DNA of 64,000 bases from JALHFZ01 sp963674625. Its GTDB lineage: Bacteria; Synergistota; Synergistia; Synergistales; Aminobacteriaceae. A model generated the notes under the pieces. That model saw only the letters and a program-made list of their open reading frames with translations, searched no databases and was not told the origin of the DNA. The position numbers and the translations under genes are program-made. Location: the NCBI GenBank assembly GCA_963674625.2, contig CAXXXO010000003.1, forward strand, positions 372,001-436,000. Direction: 5' to 3'. Shown piece after piece: positions 18,501 to 28,373 of this stretch (the first letter of the stretch is position 1; the number at the start of each line of letters is the position of its first letter).

Positions 18501-21500
18501 TGGAGCCTGCGAGACGGCTGTAGGTCTGTGCCTCCGACTCGGTGATGTTGAGCTGGCGCAGAAGCACCTGCCCGTGCGTCCAGGCCAGGTCGTAGACACG
18601 GTCGGCAAGGAGCTGATCGCGGTACTTTTTCACAAGGTCGAGGGCGCTCTCCCTGTTTTGGGAAACTCCTGTGAGAATGTGAACGGTTGCGGACTGTTCA
18701 GGGTTCAGAGTAACCCGATAGCGGATGGCCACGACGGGGTCGAGAACTGAGCCGGATGAACCGGAGAGCCTCTTGGAATACCCCACGTCTCCTCCGGCGA
18801 CCGCGACCGGCGAAACAGCCGTGCGGCCCCTCCCTATGAATTTCATCCTGTCAGTCTCGAAGGAAGGACTGCCGGCTCTTGCCCCGTGAACGTCCATCAT
18901 ATGGACGACGAGAGGAGAAGAATCCTCCGGCGATCGGGGCCTTCGGCTGCAAAGGATAGCTCCGTACTCGGAAAAAAGTTCCGTCTCCACGAAAAGATTG
19001 CTGAAGGCCGGGTGAAGGGCATCGGCCACGGGCTGGGCAAGGACGACTTCGCCATAGCTCGTGATATCCACTGACCGGCGTTTTTTTCCCCGGTTGGTTA
19101 TCCGGAGTCTCCGAAGCTCCAGATCATCCTCGGGAGAAACTGCGATCTCCGTATGGAGGTCGTAGTCGTGATCTCTGGAGCGGAATTCAACTCTCCCCTC
19201 GGAGAAAATGGCCTCGTACCCTTTGATCCTCTTGAGGGTGGGCTGAAAGGCCACGGACCAGTATTCCCGGGTGGAGACGTCCCGAAGGTAGCAGAAGGTA
19301 CCCCATGAATCCCGGGTCCGGTCCTCCCTCCACCGGGTGACGGCCAAGTCGTTCCAGCGACTGTACCCTCCTCCTGCATTGGTGATCATGACGTGGTAGC
19401 GGCCGTTCGAGAGAAGCTGGACTTCCGGCGTCGGGGTGTCGGGGGTGGAAAAGACCCGGATGGGCACTTTGGGTGCGCCAAAGATCATCTTGCTCTCCGC
19501 CGTTTCCGTCCCCTGGGGATAAAATGCTGTCGTCTTCGGAATACGCTCCTGAAGCAGCAGCATGGTGGCCTGAAAGGACGGATCCGCTTCGAAGCGTCGC
19601 TGCATGGGCTGGTGAAGCAGCAGAGAGCAGAGGGAGAGAAAGGCCATTCCCTGGTGATGGATCATGAAAGACCTTATGACGACCCTTGACTGCCCCCGGG
19701 GCAGTCTCGCCGGAGTATAATCTACAGCCTCGTAATACCCGTAACGGGCGAGAAAGCCTTCTGAGGCGAGACGCACGAGATTGAGGCATGCATCTTTGGG
19801 CTCGACCATAAGGGCCAGGGCCGTGGCGTAGGGAGCGATGACGAGGTCGTCGCTCAGCCCGCGCTTTATTCCGAGCCCCGGAACGCCGAAAGCCCGGTAC
19901 TGGTAGTTGAGATGGGCGTCGATGGCGTTGTATCCGCTTTCGGAAATGCCCCAGGGGACATTCCTCTTCTTTCCGTATTCCTTCTGGCGGGTGACCGCAC
20001 CCCGGTAGGTTTCGTCAAGGAGGGTGTTCTCATAGGATGGCATCACGAGAAGGGGCATGAGGTATTCGAACATGGAGCCGCTCCAGGAGAGAAGGGTGGG
20101 TTCTCCGCCGATGACTGCCAGCTGGCGGCCCAGGGCGAACCAGTTGTTCTGGGGGATCTTACCCTGGGAGATGGCCACGAAACTTGTAAACCGGGCCTCG
20201 GACGCGAGAAGGTCGTAGAAGCTCGGGTCCGGACGGTTGTCCCGGACGTTGTACCCGATGGCAAGAAGGTTTCTCGCTTTGTCGTAGAGAAAATCGTATT
20301 CCATGCCGTCGGCAAGAATCCGGCACTTTTCGGCCAGTTCGGCGCACAGGGCGATCCTCTTTTGCGCCTTCTCGCTTCCCTCCGACACGAGAGCCTGCAC
20401 TTTCCGGGCCCATTCGGCTTCTTCCTCCGAAGCGCCCGAAAGAAAGACCTCGAAGGGCTCGGCAAGCTCATCGGCAAGATCGGCGAGATCGGAAAGAGAA
20501 GGTACCCTGTCGAGAAGATCGAATTCCGAAGGAATTTCTTTCAGAGCGAGGACGGATATCCACGGACAGAGACCGGTTATTTCGTGAAGTCCTTCAGCGC
20601 AATGGTTGAGGAAAGCGGCTAGCCACCATTCCAGTTCGTTTTCCGATTCGCTGAAGAGGGAGTCTCCGTAAGGGATGGCGTCAGTGGCCGCCGCATGGAG
20701 CCTCCGGAGACTTTCGGCTATTCCCCTCAGGGAGGAGGGGGTATAGAGAACGGCCGCTTCCATTTCCTCTGCGATAAGAGACATGCGTTCCCGGTCATGC
20801 CCCTCCTCTGTAGTTTCGGCCTCTTCGAAAAGAATTCTCACCGTATCCTGCAGTCCCCGGAAAAATGTATCCCCGAGAAGGGGATGAAGGGGCTGTTCGA
20901 GGAGCCCGGTCCTGAGGGTCAGAAGATGTCCTGCGAGGTTGCCGCTGTCCACTGAAGAAATGTAGATGGGCTGGAGGGGTTCGAGAGTCTGGGTGTCGTA
21001 CCAGTTGTAGAAATGTCCCCGGAACCGTTCAAGGCTTTCCATGGTATTCAGCGTCCGTTCGGTTCTTTCAAGAAAAGACCCCTGTGGGATATAGCCGAAA
21101 TCACAGGCAGTGAGATTCGCCAGAAGAGAGAATCCCATGTTGGTAGGCGAGGTCCGGTGAGCTACGAGCAGAACAGGATGCTCCTGGTAGTTGTCCGGAG
21201 GAAGCCAATGATCCTCCGGACCGACAAAGGTTTCGAAGAACATCCATGTTCTCCGGGCGATCTTTCGAAGAAATATCAGCTGCTCTTCTCCGAGTCCCGC
21301 TGACGGACGGCCCAGGGGCTGGCTGAGCCACCAGGAAATTCCCGGGGAGACGAACCAGAGAAACAGGACTGGAAAGGCTGCCGCGACTGCTTCCGCCGTT
21401 CCGTATATTTTAAGCCAGAAGAGGACGGCTCCGGACATGACGGGGGCAAAACCCATGGACAGCCAGGCCCCGCGGAAGCTCTGGGATCCCCTTCCCGCCT

Positions 21501-24330
21501 GTCCGCTGGCGCTTTTCCACTCAAGCAGCTTTTTCTTGCTGACCATCAGCCTCCAGAGAGTTCGAAGGATGGCATCCAGGCTGTACCAGGCTTCATAGGG
21601 AAGGACCATGAGGGTAAAGACCGCCTGGAGCAAATCCCGGGAGGCATTTTTGAATGCGGCGGAAATACCCCGCACGGGAGTAACGTCGTCGGGGATATTG
21701 AGCACGTTCACTGAAAAAGACAGAAAAACGGGAAAGAAAAGCAGCCCTGCTACGGCGAGGGTCCAGAACCAGGGGGCTCCGAAAACCGTCCATCCGAGCA
21801 GCAGGAGGAGGGTCAGAGCAGAGGAGGTCACGCTCCGCCGCAGGTTGTCCATAAGCTTCCAGCGGCAGAGGATCGGAAGGGTGTTCTTTTCTCCTTTTCC
21901 GTCCGCCCCCGGAACTGAGGAGAATATCCATCGGGCGATCTGCCAGTCTCCCCGAATCCAGCGATGGCGGCGGCTTACATCCTTGCTGTATTCAGTTGGA
22001 TATTCTTCGTACAGCTGCACATCGGACAGAAGGCCTGCCCGGATATAGCACCCCTCGAGAAGATCGTGGCTGAGAATGCGGTTCTCAGGAAACCTGTTTC
22101 CGAGCACTTCCTCGAAGGCGTCCACATCGTAGATTCCCTTGCCTATGAAGGATCCTTCGCAGAAGAGATCCTGGTATACATCGGAGACCGTTCTTGTATA
22201 AGGGTCGATTCCCGGATCCACCGCCCAGAGGCGTTCGTACCGGGATCGGTTCGTCAGGGAGAGGCTCACCGCCACCCGGGGCTGAAGAATTCCGTACCCT
22301 TCGGTAATGCGGCGGACGGATTCGTCGTACCTGGGACGATTGAGAGGATGGGCCATGGCAGCCACAAACTGCCTGGCGGTGTCCCTGGCCAGCTGCGTAT
22401 CCGTGTCGAGGGTGATAACATACTTCACTCCCGTAAGGGTGGAAGTATCGCCGGCGATCACGGAAAAAGCTCCCTCGTCCCTCCCCCGGAGAAGGGCGTT
22501 CAGCTCCCCCAGTTTTCCTCGCTTCCGCTCATACCCCATCCAGACTTTCTCGAGAGGGTTCCAGCAGCGGGGACGATGGAAGAGGTAAAAGAAGCTTCCT
22601 GCCGGAGCGGGATATTTTTCGTTCAGCCTTTCAATCCCCTCCCGGGCCAGGAAAACGAGGAAATCATCCTCCGGAAGGACCTCCTCTGCACCGTCGGCCA
22701 GGTCAGTCAGGAGTCCGAAGGAGATATGGCCGTCCCGGTTTGCGAGAAAGCGGACTTCGAGATCATTTAGAAGATTTTCTACCCCTTCCGGGCTCGTCAT
22801 CATGGTTGGAACAACTACGAGGGTCCGTCTGTCCTCCGGTATGCCCTCGGAGTAGTCCATCCGCGGAAGTTCGTCAGGAACGGCGATGAGGGTCGCCAGG
22901 GTATTTACGAGGGACACGGCGGCGTATCCTCCGCCGAGGAGAATCAGAATAAGGGAAAAGGCCGAAAGCCAGAGGGACATGTCCCCCTCTGTCCCGTTCA
23001 GGAAGAGGGCGAATCCAGCCATGGCCGTAAAAAAAAGGATTGAGCCGACGTACAGGGGAAGGGATACCTTTGCGCAGGCAGACCGGAGGGTGTCCCCCAG
23101 GGGAGGCTCCATCCGGACCGCCTCCTTCAGAAGGGGACGGCCATCGTCAATGAGATAATATCCCACATGGGCGGAAGGATCTTCTCTCCCCTTCCGGATC
23201 TCTCCGTCCCGGGCCAGCGCTATGGCCTGCCGGGCCACCTCCGTCTCAGTGAGGGGGGAGTATTTTGCGGTCCGCTCCACCACGTGGCGGTATTTATCCC
23301 GGGTTGCGAAATCCATTTTCTTGTAGACGCCGGCAGGATCTTCCGCCAGGGTGCTTTCAACAAGGCTCATGGCCTCCACAAAATCCCGCCAGTCGAGGGA
23401 GCTGAGCAGCCGGAGGCTGATGATGCTGTTGCTCATGGAGACCTGGTTGACCGTCTGTTCCTGGTTTTCTGACCGGATGAGCTGTTCAACCGTCAGCCCG
23501 GATTCGGAGAGCCTCTGGCTGATCCAGTCGAGGGGCAGGCCGAGAGCGGGCCCCTGTCCCTGGAGGCGGCGGGAGAGTTCGGCTACGAAAGAGCTCGTTA
23601 TCGGAGGATCCGACCGGGCCATATCGGCGATGGTCAGAATGAGGTTTTTGGGGTCTTTCGCCGCCATCTCCGTCATCTGGTCGGCCCAGAAATCAGCGCT
23701 GTTCCTGTCCGCCCGGGCCGCTGCGACCCGGTCAGCCACTCTGCGGAGGTTCTCGATGAGGGCAAGGCGCAGCATGATCGGGATGGCCCACAGCTCGCCG
23801 AGTTCGAGGGTCGTCACCGAAAGATAGGCCTCCACGAAGGCGCTCAGGTTTTCGGGGTACACTCTTCCGTCGCTGTGGGAAATGGCCTCCAGGGCGATGT
23901 CGTATACCCGGGGATATCCTGCCGTCGGGCCGTTGTCGAGATAGGGAAGGCCACGGCTGTACCCTCGCGGAAGATGCCGGCGGGCTGTGCGGGTCTGTTC
24001 CTCGATCAGGTGAAAATTGTCGAGAAGCCATTCCCCCGAGGGAGGAATCCACCGTGAATCCCGCACATCCCCGGCGAGAAGATTTTTGACCTCCGAGATG
24101 AGTTTTTCGTTCTCCCTCAGCCGGTCCAGAAGGCTTTCCCGGGGATGGCCGGGACGAAGCTGATGAGATGAGGCCAGGAGGCGTCCATGCTCCTGCATCT
24201 GCACAAGGCTGAAGAGTTCCGAACGGAGAGGAAGTTCTGAACCGGAATATTTTTTCGCGGGTCTTTTTTCGTAAAGCCGCGTCCATATCCGGGTAAAAAT
24301 GTCGCGAAGATGTTTATCCTGTTCTGCCAT
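15550..24330 (-). CDS. Cyclic beta-1,2-glucan synthase-like protein (NdvB/Cgs; GT84 + GH94)
   Basis: This giant membrane enzyme (2926 aa) is of the type that builds, trims and cyclises beta-1,2-glucan for the periplasm. In order: an N-terminal soluble region; membrane segments near residues 420-490; a GT84 glycosyltransferase with TLDTDTQLARDTARQ near 640 and RRHRWIRGDWQIARW near 793; more membrane segments at about 840-1010; a glycoamylase-like domain with NVPWGISESGYNAIDAH near 1456; two beta-sandwich substrate-binding domains near 1620 and 2120; and a C-terminal GH94 phosphorylase with FGFRDQLQDVMAL and GSGDWNDGMNLVG near 2600. Rhizobial and Brucella proteins of this type are about 2800-2870 aa. 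The ATG at 24330 has AGGAG upstream. It follows the atp operon by 115 bases. Confidence 0.9.
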   Translation of the reverse strand: MAEQDKHLRDIFTRIWTRLYEKRPAKKYSGSELPLRSELFSLVQMQEHGRLLASSHQLRPGHPRESLLDRLRENEKLISEVKNLLAGDVRDSRWIPPSGEWLLDNFHLIEEQTRTARRHLPRGYSRGLPYLDNGPTAGYPRVYDIALEAISHSDGRVYPENLSAFVEAYLSVTTLELGELWAIPIMLRLALIENLRRVADRVAAARADRNSADFWADQMTEMAAKDPKNLILTIADMARSDPPITSSFVAELSRRLQGQGPALGLPLDWISQRLSESGLTVEQLIRSENQEQTVNQVSMSNSIISLRLLSSLDWRDFVEAMSLVESTLAEDPAGVYKKMDFATRDKYRHVVERTAKYSPLTETEVARQAIALARDGEIRKGREDPSAHVGYYLIDDGRPLLKEAVRMEPPLGDTLRSACAKVSLPLYVGSILFFTAMAGFALFLNGTEGDMSLWLSAFSLILILLGGGYAAVSLVNTLATLIAVPDELPRMDYSEGIPEDRRTLVVVPTMMTSPEGVENLLNDLEVRFLANRDGHISFGLLTDLADGAEEVLPEDDFLVFLAREGIERLNEKYPAPAGSFFYLFHRPRCWNPLEKVWMGYERKRGKLGELNALLRGRDEGAFSVIAGDTSTLTGVKYVITLDTDTQLARDTARQFVAAMAHPLNRPRYDESVRRITEGYGILQPRVAVSLSLTNRSRYERLWAVDPGIDPYTRTVSDVYQDLFCEGSFIGKGIYDVDAFEEVLGNRFPENRILSHDLLEGCYIRAGLLSDVQLYEEYPTEYSKDVSRRHRWIRGDWQIARWIFSSVPGADGKGEKNTLPILCRWKLMDNLRRSVTSSALTLLLLLGWTVFGAPWFWTLAVAGLLFFPVFLSFSVNVLNIPDDVTPVRGISAAFKNASRDLLQAVFTLMVLPYEAWYSLDAILRTLWRLMVSKKKLLEWKSASGQAGRGSQSFRGAWLSMGFAPVMSGAVLFWLKIYGTAEAVAAAFPVLFLWFVSPGISWWLSQPLGRPSAGLGEEQLIFLRKIARRTWMFFETFVGPEDHWLPPDNYQEHPVLLVAHRTSPTNMGFSLLANLTACDFGYIPQGSFLERTERTLNTMESLERFRGHFYNWYDTQTLEPLQPIYISSVDSGNLAGHLLTLRTGLLEQPLHPLLGDTFFRGLQDTVRILFEEAETTEEGHDRERMSLIAEEMEAAVLYTPSSLRGIAESLRRLHAAATDAIPYGDSLFSESENELEWWLAAFLNHCAEGLHEITGLCPWISVLALKEIPSEFDLLDRVPSLSDLADLADELAEPFEVFLSGASEEEAEWARKVQALVSEGSEKAQKRIALCAELAEKCRILADGMEYDFLYDKARNLLAIGYNVRDNRPDPSFYDLLASEARFTSFVAISQGKIPQNNWFALGRQLAVIGGEPTLLSWSGSMFEYLMPLLVMPSYENTLLDETYRGAVTRQKEYGKKRNVPWGISESGYNAIDAHLNYQYRAFGVPGLGIKRGLSDDLVIAPYATALALMVEPKDACLNLVRLASEGFLARYGYYEAVDYTPARLPRGQSRVVIRSFMIHHQGMAFLSLCSLLLHQPMQRRFEADPSFQATMLLLQERIPKTTAFYPQGTETAESKMIFGAPKVPIRVFSTPDTPTPEVQLLSNGRYHVMITNAGGGYSRWNDLAVTRWREDRTRDSWGTFCYLRDVSTREYWSVAFQPTLKRIKGYEAIFSEGRVEFRSRDHDYDLHTEIAVSPEDDLELRRLRITNRGKKRRSVDITSYGEVVLAQPVADALHPAFSNLFVETELFSEYGAILCSRRPRSPEDSSPLVVHMMDVHGARAGSPSFETDRMKFIGRGRTAVSPVAVAGGDVGYSKRLSGSSGSVLDPVVAIRYRVTLNPEQSATVHILTGVSQNRESALDLVKKYRDQLLADRVYDLAWTHGQVLLRQLNITESEAQTYSRLAGSIIYGNPFLRAESAMLLKNTRGQSGLWGYAISGDIPIVLLRIEDSANIDLVRQLISAHAYWRLKGMAVDLVIWNEDFGGYRQVLHDQILGLISPGIKVNVTDPLGGIFVRPADQIGEEDRILIQSVARVILSDSRGTLEEQLTPRKMRELPTPSLVPSQKTRFKPAAVVPRPRQDLSFFNGLGGFTPDGREYIITTTQGQRTPAPWANVMANPRFGTVLSESGMATTWIENAHELRLTPWENDPVSDTKGEVLYLRDEERGDFWSPTPLPCPGTTPYVTRHGLGYTVFEHTEMGIRSELWIYVAIDAPVKFFVLKVRNLTDKPRKLSATGYVEWVLGDLRAKWSPHIFTEISRNTGAVMGRNTYNGSFGSRTAFFHVDGISRTATGDRTEFLGRNGSVESPAAMHRTGLSGMVGAGLDPCAALQIVFPLAPREEEEIVFRLGAGQDPEEAEALLSRFTDSMAARSALDAVWKFWTETVGALSVRTPDKAFDILANSWLMYQTLSCRIWGRSAFYQSGGAFGFRDQLQDVMALVHNRPSIVRDHLILCSSRQFPEGDVQHWWHPPLGQGVRTKCSDDYLWLPYAVARYISATDDWTVLDEKTHFLRGRPLLEEEESYYDLPVPTEETATVYEHCVRALQHGLRFGERGLPLMGSGDWNDGMNLVGIKGKGESIWLAFFLYDVLTRFAEIAKGRGDTFFADRCHKETAQLRRNIERNGWDGEWYRRAYFDDGTPLGSASNEECKIDSIAQSWSVLSGAGDRQRSHAALESLKEHLVRREAGLIQLLDPPFDKSALNPGYIKGYVPGVRENGGQYTHGAIWAAMAFAAFGDSEGAWELFSLINPVNHGRTPEEVSVYKAEPYVVAADVYAVAPHTGRGGWTWYTGSAGWMYRLLMESILGIELRGKRLFLSPRVPPEWTGFQFDYRYGETVYHVEVLQAAGTERKIEIKADGRELPEEGIPLADDRQEHWVQVRLSPGAKGFQEIGD

Positions 24331-24445
24331 GACGAATGCTCCTTCACCGGAAGATAGGTCCTTCCGCGGGAATGGGAAGCCGGGGGAAAGCCTGTGCTGC
24401 CTTCAGGGCAGAAAAGCCCCTGTTCTCTTCGGCCCGGGAATTGCC

Positions 24446-25327
24446 CTATTTGGACATGATCTCGTAGCCCGCCAGGACATCGAAGAGTTCCGAATCGATT
24501 CCGCTCTGCCTGAGACGATGGAAAGAACGGCCGAGATCCTCGAGGAGGTCGTCAATATTTCTGTCCGCCCGCTCCATCGCCGCGAGCCTGCTCGCGTTCT
24601 CGCTCGCGAGGGACTCGGCGCATGCCCGGAAGATGGAGACGAAGAAATACTCCCGCAGAAACCCTCCCAGGGTGGTGTTTCCCCGATCGAGAACCTCGGG
24701 AAGAGCCCTGGAAGGCCAGGGAATCTCCGATACCCTTCGCAGCCACTCCCGGTCGAGGGGGAGAATGCGTCTTTGTTCAGGGGCGTACCCCGCTCCGGAA
24801 AGAGGGCTGTTGTAAAAAAGGAGGAGCTCGGCTCCTTCAGCGGGGTTATCTCCTGCGGCTGCCGAGAGCAGTATCTCACCGACGAGGGGAATAATCCCCT
24901 CCGTCGAACCGGGGACGGCGAAAAGGGTCTCCGCCTCCAGCCCGAAGTCCTTCAGGCTGGCATTGACCCGTTCTCCCACTGCCCAGATCCGAATTCGCTT
25001 CGCAGTTTTTTGCAGGGAGGCACTGACGTACTCCGCCATGGTTTCGTTGAACTGCCCCACCAGCCCCTGGTCGGAACCGAAGACCACCGCCCTTATCTCC
25101 CCCGCCCCTCTTCCTTCGTTCAGAGAAAGGGTTTCGACGGCCGAACCACTGCGGAAGACGGCCCCGAGGCCCAATTCAACAACCCTGTAATACTCCGAAA
25201 GGGCTGCAACCGATCGTTCATACTGACCGATGCTCGAGGCGGCGAGGGATTTCATCGTCCTGACTACGGACTGAAGGTCCGAAGCACTGTCTATTTTTTT
25301 TCGCAGGCTTGCCGTCGTCTCGCTCAT
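24446..25327 (-). CDS. atpG: N-ATPase gamma subunit
   Basis: Gamma is the rotor shaft of F1. It has the N-terminal helix with [20 protein letters not shown] and the C-terminal helix [20 protein letters not shown]. Its middle region, with [15 protein letters not shown], is typical of gamma. The 293 aa length is normal. It overlaps the atpA stop by 4 bases and is the last gene of the atpDCQRBEFAG operon. Confidence 0.93.
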   Translation of the reverse strand: MSETTASLRKKIDSASDLQSVVRTMKSLAASSIGQYERSVAALSEYYRVVELGLGAVFRSGSAVETLSLNEGRGAGEIRAVVFGSDQGLVGQFNETMAEYVSASLQKTAKRIRIWAVGERVNASLKDFGLEAETLFAVPGSTEGIIPLVGEILLSAAAGDNPAEGAELLLFYNSPLSGAGYAPEQRRILPLDREWLRRVSEIPWPSRALPEVLDRGNTTLGGFLREYFFVSIFRACAESLASENASRLAAMERADRNIDDLLEDLGRSFHRLRQSGIDSELFDVLAGYEIMSK

Positions 25328-27099
25328 GATTTTTTCTTTCCCGGCCTCCGGCCTTTCTTCCCTGGCCTTTCAGATGGCTTCTTCGGGGAGGGAGACAGCT
25401 GAGGGGGAACTTCATTGTCCGACTTTACCGTCTCGGGTGCGACAGGTTCCGCGGCAACCGGAATTTCTCTCTTCTCGGCTTCAGGAGAGGATTTCAGATC
25501 CTCCGCTCCCTCCGGTTCAGCCGGGGTTTCGTCGGCTGCCTCTTCGACCGATAGAGCTTCTTCTTTCTCCTCCGGGAAAAATTTCCCGAGGGCCTGCCGG
25601 GCGATCTCCGTGATGGCCTCCCGGTCCTCTTCCTTCAAAGTATCGGAGGTAAAAAGCCTTTCTCTCAGGTCGTCCGGCATGGCTTCCGCAGCCTCCTGCA
25701 CCGCCCTTTCAGCCTCGTTGACTTTATTCAGCGGAATGGAATCGAAAAGTTCTGCGCTGATGGCGAGGAGAATTGCGATCTGAGCGGGGACGGATATGGG
25801 AGAGAACTCGGGCTGCTTCAGAGATCCCCGGATTCTCCGTCCATGGGCAAGGGTCTTCAGTGTATCTTCGTCGAGCCGTGCTCCGAAGCGGGCGAAGGAT
25901 TCGAGCTCCTCGAACTGGGAGTAGGCGAGCTTGAGATCTCCTGCCACGGACCGGAAAGCGGCGAGCTGGGCCTTGCCTCCGACCCGGGAGACGGATTTTC
26001 CCACGTCCACGGCAGGAAGCACCCCAAGTTCGAAGAGCGAGGGGGACAGATAAATCTGCCCGTCCGTAATCGAGATGAGGTTCGTGGGAATATAGGCCGA
26101 CATGTTCTGGGCCTCCGTCTCGATGATGGGCAGGGCGGTGAGGGAACCCCCTCCCCGTTCCTCCCGGAGATGGGTCGCCCGTTCGAGGAGACGGGAATGG
26201 ATGTAGAAAATGTCCCCGGGAAAGGCCTCACGACCGGGCGGGCGGCGAAGAAGAAGGGAAAGCTCCCGGTAGGAGCGGGCATGCTGGGTGAGGTCGTCGT
26301 AGACGATCAGGACGTCCCTGCCCTCCTCCATGAAGTACTCGGCGATGCTCGTGGCGGCGTATGGGGCGATGTAGGCGAGCCCGGGGGCCTCGTTCCCCTC
26401 CGTAACCATCACCACGGTATACTCCAGGGCGCCCCGCTCTTTCAGAACGGCCACGGCTTTTGCCACGGAGGCTGCCCTCTGTCCGACGGCGCAGTAGACG
26501 CACAGCACATTCTGCCGTCCCTGGTTGAGAATTGTGTCGAGGGCTATGGCGGTCTTGCCGGTCTGGCGGTCTCCGAGGATAAGCTCCCGCTGTCCCTTCC
26601 CTATGGGGATGAGGGCGTCGATGACCTGAATGCCCGTCTGGAGCGGCTCGGTCACAGGTGCCCTTTCCATGATGGGAGTTGAAGGCCGCTCGATGGGAAG
26701 GCGCAGGGAGGTGCGGACCGGACCCTCGCCGTCGAGGGGGCGTCCGAGAGGGTCAATGACCCTGCCGAGGAGTTCAGGCCCAACAGGTATGTCCATGACC
26801 CTTCCCGTCCGGCGGACGGCGTCTCCGGCAAAAAGCCGGGAGTACTCGCCGAGGAGGACAACGCCGATTTCGTCTTCGTCCACGTTGAAGGCTATCCCGA
26901 ATACACCCCCGGGAAACTCGAGCAGTTCCTCGTACCCCGCACCGGGCAGTCCAGATACGGTGGCGATGCCTGTGGTCACAGTCTTGACCGTGCCGGCCTC
27001 CCTGGCAGAGAGACTGGGAGAAAACCGGGCTGTTTCCCGGCCTATATCCTCGAGAGCCTTTTCATAAAGCTCTTTCAGACCTGCCGAATCTCCTCTCAT
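25324..27099 (-). CDS. atpA: N-ATPase alpha subunit with a charged C-terminal tail
   Basis: This is the non-catalytic nucleotide-binding subunit of F1. It carries [13 protein letters not shown] (Walker A), [30 protein letters not shown] near residue 270, and [11 protein letters not shown]. Usual alpha subunits are about 500-515 aa. This one is 591 aa because an approximately 90-residue tail after [15 protein letters not shown] is rich in Glu, Pro and Ala and ends in basic [12 protein letters not shown]. It overlaps both atpF and atpG by 4 bases, so translation is coupled. Confidence 0.95.
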   Translation of the reverse strand: MRGDSAGLKELYEKALEDIGRETARFSPSLSAREAGTVKTVTTGIATVSGLPGAGYEELLEFPGGVFGIAFNVDEDEIGVVLLGEYSRLFAGDAVRRTGRVMDIPVGPELLGRVIDPLGRPLDGEGPVRTSLRLPIERPSTPIMERAPVTEPLQTGIQVIDALIPIGKGQRELILGDRQTGKTAIALDTILNQGRQNVLCVYCAVGQRAASVAKAVAVLKERGALEYTVVMVTEGNEAPGLAYIAPYAATSIAEYFMEEGRDVLIVYDDLTQHARSYRELSLLLRRPPGREAFPGDIFYIHSRLLERATHLREERGGGSLTALPIIETEAQNMSAYIPTNLISITDGQIYLSPSLFELGVLPAVDVGKSVSRVGGKAQLAAFRSVAGDLKLAYSQFEELESFARFGARLDEDTLKTLAHGRRIRGSLKQPEFSPISVPAQIAILLAISAELFDSIPLNKVNEAERAVQEAAEAMPDDLRERLFTSDTLKEEDREAITEIARQALGKFFPEEKEEALSVEEAADETPAEPEGAEDLKSSPEAEKREIPVAAEPVAPETVKSDNEVPPQLSPSPKKPSERPGKKGRRPGKKKS

Positions 27100-28055
27100 G
27101 ATTTATCCTTCTCTTCCATGCCGGAAGGTCCCGGTTTCCGCGGCTTCTTCCGAGGAGCTTTGGCTGAATCGGATGGGGATTTCGGCGGAGCATCTCCTTT
27201 TTCTTTTTCCGCTGAAGGGCGGGGTTCTTTTTCTTCTCCGGAAGCGGAAAGTTCTTCTTCTGTTCCCTGGATATCCCGGGGAGAGGGCACTGTTTTTTTC
27301 CTCCCGGGGAGGGATGTTTCCACAGATTCTTTTAAAGAGAAAAGATAGTCGTCCACTGTCCATGATATTTTCTGCCCGCCACCAGAAAGGTCGATTCCGG
27401 CCACGAGGTCCTTCTCCACTTCGAAACGGGGTTCTTCCTTCAGCGAAAAGAGTCTTTTCACTTCCTGACCGAGATCCTTCCGCTGCTTGTCCGTCAGCGG
27501 GAAGGCAGTTCTTACCTCCACGGAGCCCTCATCGGAAGCCATCCCCTTCGAAAGGGGCTTTCTTTCCTCCTCGTCCATCTTCTCCAGCCTTTTGAGAAAG
27601 ATGTCCGTCATTTTATCCTCGAGCTCCTCCCCGGCGAGATCGGACAGGGTCTTCCGGACAATGGCAAAGACATCCTTCCGCACCAGGTTCTGAAAGTCCT
27701 CCTCGAGCCGGGAGGCATCCTTTTCGAGGTTTTCCCGCCATTTTGTTTCCATGGCCCTGGCGGAGGAGCGGACCTCTTCGAGAAGGCGGTTTTTCTCGCT
27801 CTTTGCCTCTTCTGCGGCCGCGTTCATCAATTCCGCCCGTTCCTGGTCGAAAATCTCGTTCTTCCTCTGAAACTCCTCCCGCTCTTCCCGGGCTTCCGTT
27901 TTCTGAGCCTTCGCGTCGGCAAGCTCTTTGGCGATTCGCTCTTCCCGCGCATCGATGGCCTTCAGGACGGGCTTATAAAGGAAACGCTTCATCAGCCAGA
28001 TCAGAAGGAGAAAATTGACAGCCTGGGCGGCGACGGTTACCCAGTCGATGGGCAT
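27096..28055 (-). CDS. atpF: N-ATPase b subunit fused to a delta-like domain, with long C-terminal tail
   Basis: This is a peripheral stalk subunit. Residues 1-30 include one membrane helix ([19 protein letters not shown]), then a long coiled coil to about residue 150. Residues of about 185-255 ([19 protein letters not shown], then [20 protein letters not shown] and a final helix) match the C-terminal pattern of the delta subunit. This explains why the operon has no separate atpH. Normal b is about 160 aa; this is 319 aa. The last 65 residues are low-complexity, rich in Glu, Pro and Lys, and similar in style to the AtpA tail. Confidence 0.9.
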   Translation of the reverse strand: MPIDWVTVAAQAVNFLLLIWLMKRFLYKPVLKAIDAREERIAKELADAKAQKTEAREEREEFQRKNEIFDQERAELMNAAAEEAKSEKNRLLEEVRSSARAMETKWRENLEKDASRLEEDFQNLVRKDVFAIVRKTLSDLAGEELEDKMTDIFLKRLEKMDEEERKPLSKGMASDEGSVEVRTAFPLTDKQRKDLGQEVKRLFSLKEEPRFEVEKDLVAGIDLSGGGQKISWTVDDYLFSLKESVETSLPGRKKTVPSPRDIQGTEEELSASGEEKEPRPSAEKEKGDAPPKSPSDSAKAPRKKPRKPGPSGMEEKDKS

Positions 28056-28059
28056 GGTC

Positions 28060-28341
28060 TTACTTTCCCGCCAGCTGGCTCGTCACATAGTTCCAGAAAG
28101 GGTTGGCGAAGATGAGAATCATGGAGACCACGAAACAGTAGATGGCTGTGGACTCGATCATCGCCAGCCCCACGAAGAGCGTCCGGGTGATGGTTGCCGA
28201 TGCGTCGGGCTGCTGGGCGAGGGACGAAAGGGCCGTGGAGACAGCCCGTCCCTCGCCGATGGCGGGTCCGATGGAGCCGAGGGCGATGGTGAATCCCGCC
28301 GTGATGATGGATGCTACTGCTACGAGAGTCATGGTGTCCAT
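28060..28341 (-). CDS. atpE: N-ATPase c subunit with Na+-type ion site
   Basis: This is the two-helix proteolipid of the rotor ring, 93 aa. The loop-side motif PAIGEGRAV gives Glu30 where Na+-type c subunits have Gln. The second helix has AMIESTAIY with Glu63, Ser64, Thr65 and Tyr68, the Na+ ligand pattern known from Ilyobacter. The double glutamate plus EST..Y is characteristic of N-ATPases and predicts Na+ coupling. The Shine-Dalgarno is GGAGA. Confidence 0.95.
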   Translation of the reverse strand: MDTMTLVAVASIITAGFTIALGSIGPAIGEGRAVSTALSSLAQQPDASATITRTLFVGLAMIESTAIYCFVVSMILIFANPFWNYVTSQLAGK

Positions 28342-28373
28342 AGAATCATCTCCTTTTCAGTTTTAGAGGACGT

